Origin: Berberis thunbergii
Taxonomy: Eukaryota; Streptophyta; Magnoliopsida; Ranunculales; Berberidaceae
Length of the DNA stretch: 64,000 nucleotides
Direction: 5' to 3'
Assembly (NCBI GenBank): GCA_003290165.1
Contig: QNQO01000223.1
Coordinates: 620,001-684,000 of the forward strand
Under the pieces are notes generated by a model. That model saw only the letters and a list, made by a program, of their open reading frames with translations, ran no database searches and had not been told where the DNA came from. Positions 56,641-64,000 of this stretch are shown one piece after another (the first letter of the stretch is position 1; each line of letters begins with the position of its first letter). A program made the translations under genes and the position numbers.

Positions 56641-58740
56641 ATAAGGAAATTGTTCCATACAGTCTTCACTTGCTTCTTTTCTTTTCTTTTTTTTGCCTTA
56701 ATTCTACTTATTTATCAAGTGCTTACCTTTTATGTGACAGTTCTTCAGGGGCCAGACGATTTGGAAGTTATTAATTGCACAAAATTCCATTATTGTTTGC
56801 AAAGTTTCACTTTGTCTCTGGATGAGATATGTACTTTGATTCCGCTGATTATTTCAATGTTAGGTGCCTTGAATGATTTTATTCTGTATTATTATTCATT
56901 TGTTGAAGATTTAAGTGCTTCTGTATGTGGATGCTCGCGGGAGAACCAAATTAAGCTTTTGTAGAGAGAAGAAATTTTTTTTTTCTAATATTTAGTTTGA
57001 AAGTAATTGCCCTTGAAGATTGTATTATTCTTCCTTTAAAAGTGTTTACATAGCAAATATATTTTTGTAATATGGCATTTGTACAAGTAGAGATTGTTTG
57101 GAGCTGCATCAAGATTTTCTGTTGTTTATTCAACAACTTCTTAACTTTGAATACTTTGATAATTTTCCTCCCATTCATTAAGATTTTCCTTCATTTTTTT
57201 ATGAAGACAAACGCTGGATAACCTTAAAGAGCATCTGCAAATGTAAGAACCAAAGTTCTTGATTCAAGTTTTCAGATACTGATTCACATCCTATTCGTTT
57301 TTAGACCAAATGGCAACGAAGTTACGTTGTTAGACCAGTTAAGAAATCACAAAGTTTGCAGCAAGCATCACCATTTATTGTAGATAATTGTGCTAATGAA
57401 CCAAATTATGAGGGCTACAGTACTGTTTCATTCCCACCTTCTCTTGAGAACTTTGTATCAGAGTCGAAGTCCTCTAGACTAATACAAGGAATTGCAACCT
57501 TAGCTCTATCAATATCTCGCTAGAGCCCTTCTTATTCTATAATGGTTATTGGCATATACGATACAAACTCTGAAAAGCAACACAGTCTGGAACTGAACTT
57601 CTACATGAATTGCTTTTGTAGAAGCGTCACAAACCATGCTCACACCAGGAGCTTCAGTGTTCAACTATTCTAGGTGCATCTCGCAAAGAAACCTTCTTCT
57701 TGTGTTTTTTTTTTAACCTTCTGAATATGCTCCGTTATGGAGAGGATTTAGCTAGACCCTACCAGTTTAGTTGAGTCGATTTCTTGTCACCATAGGAATT
57801 ATGCAAGTGCTAGCTGTAACTGTTTAATGCTCATGTCAATTTTCGAGTGAGAGTCTCACCTCATTAGTGTAATTTCTGTTCAATCTTCTTCTTTTTTTCA
57901 CTTTAATCACTTCACAACATTTCCTTGTGCATCGCAATCGGTCTTTTGCTAACCAATCCAGACGCTGGTCCTTCCTTCTGTTATGAGTGAATTCTGTAGG
58001 GGAACCTGTGGTTGGATTGAATCACTACGAGTGATTAAGAACAAAGCAATGACTTCTTTTAGGTTGTTTTTTCTTATTTTCAGGTTGTTTTTGCTGTTAC
58101 CAGTGAACTGTGTATGCAATCGATTTATTCTTTTATTGACTTTCATAATGATTTGATACCAAATTCCAAGTTTGTAATCAACATGCTATAGCTCAGGCAA
58201 ATCAAATGACAATGGGAGTCATAAATAAATAAAAGGCACAACATTTCATCAAGTTGATGAATCTGAACTAGAAATTATAGTCATTTGAAGAATGATTGGA
58301 CTTAATGGTTACCACTTCCGGCTAGTAAATATTATTTGTTGTAGAGTACCTCCTTACTAGAAGAATGTCATGCAAAAATGAGTACAAATTTCCTGTCCTT
58401 TAAATTATCATATCTTGTTAGAATAGATTGTTTATTATGTTATTTTTCCTGGTTTTCTTGTTTACAGGAATATAATCTGATGTGTGCAAACACTAATATT
58501 TGATGTGAACTTTTGTAATGGTTGCAGCTCATGAGAAGTTCATTCCAATTCTCGTATTTTTAGCCTGGACATTGGAATGTAGTTGCGACACATCTTTGGA
58601 ACTACATCATCAATTGTGCATAATATCTATGAAAAGAATAAAAGTCATGGCAAAGAAGAAAATTTCGAAGATATTATTACTATAAGTGACATGATCAATT
58701 AGCAAACAGCTTTTTGTTGATTTTACTCTGTTAAGGAAGA
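56641..58740. other. Intergenic, no gene recognised
   Basis: AT-rich DNA. The + strand open stretch at 56650-56964 and the - strand ones are chance frames with hydrophobic, low-complexity translations. Part may be 3' UTR of SWEETIE. No repeats with clear ends. Confidence 0.5.
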
Positions 58741-58759
58741 ACACAATGATGTAGTGCAA

Positions 58760-58865
58760 TTAGAGTGTTTGGTTTTATTGGCTACATGCTAATCGATCTA
58801 GTCCAATAGATTGATCCCTCTGCAGAATGTAGGCAAGTCATCCTTGGCTACCGAACATTACTCTT
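58760..58865 (-). ncRNA. MIR169: MIR169-like gene, degenerate star arm (copy A)
   Basis: The - strand carries TAGCCAAGGATGACTTGCCT plus A (complement of 58830-58850), an exact mature miR169-type sequence. Upstream sequence AGTAGTATGTG...GGTCTTACATGAAGAT is shared with copy B, including a TATA box. Downstream, ATCAATCTA...TAGATCGAT could form a terminal stem and CTACAT pairs with ATGTAG. The arm that should pair with the mature part reads GTAGCCAATAAAACCAAAC and matches poorly. It may be decayed or fold differently. Confidence 0.55.
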
Positions 58866-58943
58866 TATCTTCATGTAAGACCTTTCTTTCCTTTAACACA
58901 TACTACTGCTTTAATACACCAATATTCTTCCTATCCAATGCCT

Positions 58944-58954
58944 CTATTTATATA
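58944..58954 (-). promoter_or_regulatory. TATA box of MIR169 copy A
   Basis: - strand TATATAAATAG, about 95 bp upstream of the mature sequence of copy A, the same distance as in copy B. Confidence 0.6.
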
Positions 58955-59995
58955 TCTTCATCCACCCTCATGAACACTTAGCCTAGGTGTCCACGGTGAA
59001 TATGTTTCTGCAATATGTATGAAATAAAGTCAGCATGTGCAGACCATCTTCCTCTCGACATTTATAATGGGTTCATATTATGAAGATATAAGAATAATGT
59101 CAATGAACAGAAAGCAAAAGTTCACATATATAAAGCTTTTTATACCCCTTTGGGATAGCCATTGACAGTACTGGTTGGCAACTTGAGTTTTGAATAAGTT
59201 TAGTTGACCTTTCAATTTCCCAAAGGCTAGCTATATAATAAAAAATTTCATATCAACATGCAGAGGGATTTGCACTTTATGGATTGGTTCCAATAACCCC
59301 GCTTTTGTTAGTCTTGATGAAAAGACGATTTAAATAGAAGGGAACAAAATCTGTAATAATTTACAGTTCAACCTTGTTTAAGAAATACAAAATTAAGTGG
59401 ATGAGCAAGAAGTAATTAACTTCTTAATGTAGATCCAAAACCAACTCCAACGTTGAAAGATATTATGTTATTTGCTTGATTGCCATTAATCATCATGTTA
59501 ATGAAATCACCAAAACAAATGAGAAAAGTGTTTTGGAAGGCATCGTATCAAAACATGATGCATTATGGGTCATAAAAGTTGGAATCAAAATGTGTCACAT
59601 GACACAAAGTTTGTCAGGACACCTCCGTTGAGAGTCATCACAGACTCTAGTTTTCTCTAGAGACTTCAAGTCTCTCCTACTTCCCTCAAGATATCTCTAG
59701 AATATAGGTAATCTAGAAATTCTAGAATTATCCTAACAATTGTCAAATGTAGTGATCCCATCTCTTTGTGGTTTCCCTCCATCCCATTAACATTCTGTCA
59801 TGCATTATCATTGCGCTCAGTCATGGAGCATAAAATAATATTGGTCGATGACATGGAGAGATCAACATCAATAATATATTCCCCCTTATGGGCACCTAAA
59901 AGATTGAAAGAGCGTTTTGAGATAAGAAATCCATGCGAGGTGAGATTATAGGCTGAAAGCTTTAGATACCAATCTTATCTTTCGAAACATTGATC
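58955..59995. promoter_or_regulatory. Shared upstream region between divergent MIR169 copies
   Basis: About 1.04 kb separates the two outward-facing TATA boxes. It contains TTCTAGAA (59720-59727), a heat-shock-element-like core, and several CTCTAGA words (59650-59730). No coding region recognised; the + strand open stretch at 59766-59951 is taken as chance. Confidence 0.45.
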
Positions 59996-60003
59996 TATAA
60001 ATA
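59996..60003 (+). promoter_or_regulatory. TATA box of MIR169 copy B
   Basis: TATAAATA about 92-99 bp upstream of the mature sequence in copy B, consistent with a start near 60030. Confidence 0.65.
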
Positions 60004-60082
60004 CAGACTCTTGCACTAGAGAACTGGTGTAGAGTAGTAAAGCAATATGTGAAGGAAATGAGGGTCTTACATGAAGATGTAG

Positions 60083-60200
60083 AGTCATGTTGGGTAGCCA
60101 AGGATGACTTGCCTAAAATCTACAAAAGGGTCTCGCCATGTAGGGACTCAATGTCCCTAGCTAATGTGGTTCATAGGCAGTCTCCTTGGCTAACCTGACT
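60083..60200 (+). ncRNA. MIR169: MIR169 precursor (copy B)
   Basis: The mature sequence at 60095-60115 is TAGCCAAGGATGACTTGCCT plus A, the established plant miR169 sequence. The star arm at 60176-60196 (GGCAGTCTCCTTGGCTAACC plus T) pairs with it almost throughout with a few bulges, and the stem continues outward (AGTCA with TGACT). The loop is about 60 nt. In plants miR169 directs cleavage of NF-YA (HAP2) transcription factor mRNAs and responds to drought, phosphate and nitrogen. It lies 3.7 kb downstream of the SWEETIE stop with its own TATA box, so it is probably an independent RNA polymerase II gene. Confidence 0.9.
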
Positions 60201-60320
60201 GTCTCTTAATCATCATGCAAGATTATCTTTTCTTAAATTCCCTAAAGCCATAAATACATGCAGGATCAATAGAATAATATATACATGAAGATGGAATGAA
60301 GGTCTCACATGATGATGAAG

Positions 60321-60432
60321 AGTCGTGTTTGGTAGCCAAGGATGACTTGCCCATATATTCTCAAAGGAGTATGTATGTTCTATGCCCCTAAGGTAGTTCA
60401 TGGGCAGTCTCCTTGGCTAAACCCGTATGACT
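60321..60432 (+). ncRNA. MIR169: MIR169 precursor (copy C)
   Basis: The mature sequence at 60333-60353 is TAGCCAAGGATGACTTGCCC plus A, one base from copy B. The star arm at 60402-60422 is GGGCAGTCTCCTTGGCTAAA plus C, with the compensating change that pairs with the altered mature 3' end. The stem closes outward with AGTC and GACT. It lies 120 bp after copy B with no obvious TATA box of its own, so B and C could share one primary transcript. Flanks (CATGATGATGAAGAGTCGTG) show that C is a tandem duplicate of B. Confidence 0.9.
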
Positions 60433-61500
60433 TTTTCTCTCATGCTAGATCCTCTTTTCTTAAGTGCACTTTGGAGATTGCCAATAGAAAGAACATCATG
60501 CAAGGTTTGACCTTTTGAGGCATTTTTTCAATATCATTACTAAGCATATTTAAAAGAAATTATTTCACTTTATACAAATTAATCTTCACCATTTAATTAA
60601 CAAGTGCTTCATGTTCTTAGAAGCGTGATGTTGAGGCATTTATAAATACAATTCAGAGGATCAGATCCCACAAGTTTCATGCACGCCATCGCCATGTATA
60701 CTCGTGTCAAAGCTGAATTAATTCTTGCCAGTGCCAAAACCAACAAAAAAGACTGAATTTCACATATACAGCCAGATTTAATGTATTTACAAAGGGGTGG
60801 GTGTCGGTTTATGTAAAAAAAAAATAATAATAATTAATTGAGTCGTTGATCCTTTTATATATTTAATGAATACCCAAAGGCTAAATTGCAGTCCCCTGAT
60901 GGTTGGTTTATGTAGTTTGGGAGCTACAAATAGTCAGCGATCTCTTAGTAGGGTTTTAAAGGATTTAAAAAATAAATAAATAGGCATATGTTGTAACTCG
61001 ATAAATAAATGTATTGCATTTGAAAGGAATACAACAAAATATTTTGTTGAATTAAAAAACTTAATTGTAATCTAATTTAACAATAGAAAATGTGTTTTTT
61101 TGCAATGTCTCATCATTATCGGTTGCAACTTTTTAAAATCAGGTATATTGTAACACTTTAAAATGTAATCTTACTAGAGTATGTCCCGTGCCATTAGCAC
61201 ACCACATAATTTTTTTTGTTAATTATTTTGTACTGACCATCTCCGTCACTATCCTTATTTTCGCTTTCAATCAGTATTGAAGTGTAAGCCGATTATAAGT
61301 GTAAGTTTGTTCAGTCAAATTTGAATCAGTTTGGGGAAAATTTTAAACGTTGAAAATTAGTTCTCCCCCAATCTTTGAATTCACCAAAACATGAAATTTA
61401 ATATTTTTGTTTAAATGTGCATTAAGATTTTGTGAGTTTTCGCTTGATTATTATGTGCTCCGCCGTTGATAAGCCTTCGGGTATTGAATGCAGCTGCTTA
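60433..61500. other. Intergenic, no gene recognised
   Basis: AT-rich sequence with small A/AAT runs near 60810-60835. No RNA gene or element identified. Confidence 0.5.
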
Positions 61501-61537
61501 GATGAACTAGACCGGAGTAAAGCGAAAGAGAGTCTTC

Positions 61538-61767
61538 ATGCAAGGTGGATGCGATGAACCGGAGCGAAAGCAAGTCTTTATGCTAGATGGAGGCAACGAG
61601 GATATTAAGTGGCAACAATATTGTAGCCTTCAGGCCTAATTTGGTTAACCCCATGCAAGGTGGAGGTGATGGACCGGAGTGAAAGCAAGTCTTTATGCGA
61701 GATGAAGGCAACGAGGATATTAAGTGGCAACAATATTGTAGCCTTCGGGCCTGATTTGATTAACCCT
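61538..61767. repeat. 115-bp tandem repeat, two full copies plus partial copies
   Basis: Units at 61538-61652 and 61653-61767 both start ATGCAAGGTGGA and contain GAAAGCAAGTCTTTATG, CAACGAGGATATTAAGTGGC and AACAATATTGTAGCCTTC. Partial copies lie before (61501-61540, GATGAACTAGACCGGAGT) and after (about 61883-61930, ATTAGGTGGCAACAATGTAG). No open frame. Confidence 0.88.
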
Positions 61768-62590
61768 ATAGGGTCCAGTCATGTAGCATTCGAACATGGA
61801 TTAATAAATAAATAAAAATGGTCAACGACCCAATTTAAATTAAAAAAAAAAAAAAAAAAAACTTAGATCAACTATACAAGATAAAGGCGATATGAATATT
61901 AGGTGGCAACAATGTAGCCTCCAAGCATTGTTTTAACAAAAAATACAAGCTCAGTACGACCCTTATATAAAAGGGTTGGGCTGCCTCAAAAAAAAAAATG
62001 TAATGGGCTCAATGATTTAGTGGGCTGGGCTAGCCTGACCTTACCATTTTGCCAGCTCTAACCGTGATAAATCAATTGAGTACTTTCACAATAAAAATTG
62101 GTAGATGGCAAGTCGCTTCATGGTTTCAGTTGCATAACCTGATTTTGGAACCTAACCTAAGTAGGGCTCTCTACTGACACCCAATGAGGCATGGATTTTT
62201 TAATTGTTTCAAAAATAATTTCCACCTTTTCTTCGTTGTGACCTTTGTGGACAATGGATACTGTGCATGTCTATGTAGGGCAATTTGGGTTGCCATGTAA
62301 GCTGAAAATATTAACCAAATATAGAGAGAGGCAACTCTTATTGCGATTCTCTTAGTAAGCACCTATTTCCTTTTTGGCCAAGTACTTTCTTGGATGTTAT
62401 CTCAAGAAAAAGGGTTAAGGTCCCACCATAACCAACCATGATAGCTTGAATGCTCTCTTGGACGCTAAAATAAGTTCATAATGCAATACAAAGCTAGAGG
62501 CATACATGTTCATATATAGTCCTCTGGGTTTCCTTAGCGCCATTGCCATTGTTGTCTCACTTGCATCTAACTAATGAATTTATCACTCCA
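61768..62590. other. Intergenic with A-runs
   Basis: Contains an A20 run near 61841-61860 and an A11 run near 61988-61998 after GGGTTGGGCTGCCTC. These may be tails of eroded retroposons, but no ends can be fixed. Confidence 0.45.
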
Positions 62591-62599
62591 TTACCATTC

Positions 62600-63480
62600 T
62601 TGAAATACGCTTCAGCTGCTCCATGAGCATATGCCTCACTTTTTCAATACTAAGGTGGTCTTTGAACATGGCCTTGCTCCAAAGATTTTCAGTCAAATAT
62701 TGTACAATACTCAATCTATACATTCCAGAAAGAGGCCACGCCGTCTCCCTACATTAAACACAAATCATGTTAAGATACGCTATAGCTTTTCGCCAGGTTC
62801 TCCTCCAGGCTCATCTCCACGCAGACACGGGTAGCACCCAAGCGTGATAGATAGCGAGTATGGTCATCCATATGCAAAAAATCACCGAAAGAATTCACTA
62901 TAACTTTTAAAAGAGGGGCATGGAATAAATGCAAAGGCAAGTTCAGCAAGTCTACCCACAACGGAACCGAAATCGGATTCGCTTTCAATCCGAATCCATC
63001 ATGCCAGCGAAAAGCTTTGAATCGAACTCCACAAATCGTGAAATAATCTCTCGAAAGCACTTTCTTTGCTTTCGCCTCAGATTGAAGACGGACTAAAATA
63101 TGACGTTGATCGAGTAAGCCCAGTGAAAATCTCCTAGAATACCCCATGTTCTATGAATAGAGTCTCAAATATCTTCCAAAGTTGGCCTATAACTAGAAAA
63201 CTTTAACATTGTTACGTGTTTTTCCATGAATGTTTCCCCTCGTACTTCATCCGATGCCGTGAGCCCAATGGCCAGATCTCCTTCTTTCTGAAACCTAGTT
63301 CCTTCCACATGCATTTCCTTAACTTCTTCTACCAATATTTTTTCAAGAATCTGCATGAAAAATGGCTTAAGAACCTCTTCCATGTTTCCCCCATTCCCCA
63401 TTGGAGGAAGATAATCTTTGGCAGCTAGGGGCAAGTATGGCAGCTGCACGTTTCCCTTATTTCTCAAACCCTAGCAGAGC
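62600..63480 (-). pseudogene. LINE ORF1 (DUF4283-type) remnant
   Basis: Two - strand frames form one protein. MRNKGNVQLPYLPLAAKDYL to MLKFSSYRPTLEDI (63467-63165) is followed, in another frame, by FSLGLLDQRHILVRLQSEAK, FRWHDGFGLKANPISVPLWV, and DLLNLPLHLFHAPLLKVIVN (63129-62900). The PLWVDLLNLPLHLF block is the DUF4283 signature of plant LINE ORF1 RNA-binding proteins. A frameshift near 63150 breaks it, and the expected CCHC knuckle and ORF2 are absent downstream, so it is a truncated copy. Confidence 0.8.
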
Positions 63481-63509
63481 ACACCTTTGAAAAAATTGGG
63501 ATCTAAGAA

Positions 63510-64000
63510 TGTCACGCCCCGATTTTCGAAGAAAACGAAAATCCTAAAATCCACGTAGGATTATCCGTTTCCCCCAAAACTCGGGACGTGAAAATTCAAT
63601 AACGACATAAACAATTTGCAGCAACAACTAAACATGATTTAGTTACTGAAACAAATAAAAATTTAACCCGGAGAGACTCTGACGTTGCTAGCTCCACTAA
63701 CGGAACTCCAGTAACGCTGCTCAAAAGTCTCTAAACCTGAAAGGCTAATCGGCTACATTCCCAAAGGAATGTACCCAAGAAGCAAAAGCTCATTTGGGTC
63801 AGCAATAAAGCTGGTGTGAGAAATCTTCATCCCAAAATCAATAAATCCGCACACGACAACATCAAACTAAACAAAAACAATAAACAACCACACCAACAGG
63901 TAGTTCCTCAATGAGGCAAGGGTGTCATCATCCTAATAAATAAATATGCATTTACTAGTACTTACGCTATAGAAGTTGACTATGACAAGTCTGACCTGCA
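63510..64000. mobile_element. Possible edge of an LTR retrotransposon, running off the window
   Basis: Begins TGTCACGCCCCGATTTTCGA, a start often seen in plant LTRs of the gypsy type, with no coding sequence in the following 490 bp. The other LTR or end is outside the window, so neither the target-site duplication nor the orientation can be tested. Confidence 0.4.

Overview
The window is nuclear DNA of a flowering plant, probably a dicot with a fairly repeat-rich genome. It is AT-rich, its genes are split by spliceosomal introns, and it holds angiosperm-type transposons (LINEs with a zf-RVT tail, hAT, Tourist/Harbinger, copia-like LTRs, tRNA-derived SINEs) and MIR169 hairpins. No bacterial, organellar or viral genes were seen.

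One protein-coding gene fills about 56 kb of the + strand. It is the plant HEATR5/Laa1 homologue, called SWEETIE in Arabidopsis. I assembled 41 exons by hand from 531 to a stop codon at 56426-56428. They join in one open frame of 2402 codons; the N-terminal exons lie upstream of the window. All splice sites are GT-AG except one GC-AG intron (13800-18317). The last exon (54176-56428) carries an acidic tail built from about eight tandem copies of a ~66-residue (198-nt) repeat. This is the most unusual coding feature in the window.

The introns hold most of the bulk and are a record of transposition. They contain a solo LTR (1229-1573), a 396-bp tandem duplication (3530-4297), a TIR element (8791-9479), three decayed LINE copies (11.6, 15.3 and 23.4 kb), and three Tourist-like MITEs. 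There is also a non-autonomous LTR element inserted in a minisatellite (28768-30609), a hAT element (31635-32896), and a three-part nest (35219-36398: a Harbinger-like element holding a truncated LINE 3' end and a hAT). A second related LTR element in the opposite orientation (38152-40082) and a SINE (50190-50318) complete the set. Many have target-site duplications that can be read directly.

Downstream of the gene is a MIR169 cluster. Two good hairpins lie in tandem on the + strand (60083-60200 and 60321-60432). A third mature-like copy lies on the - strand (58830-58850) in head-to-head arrangement. The divergent copies each have a TATA box about 95 bp upstream of the mature sequence. The end of the window holds a 115-bp tandem repeat, a frameshifted LINE ORF1 (DUF4283) remnant on the - strand, and the probable edge of another LTR element.
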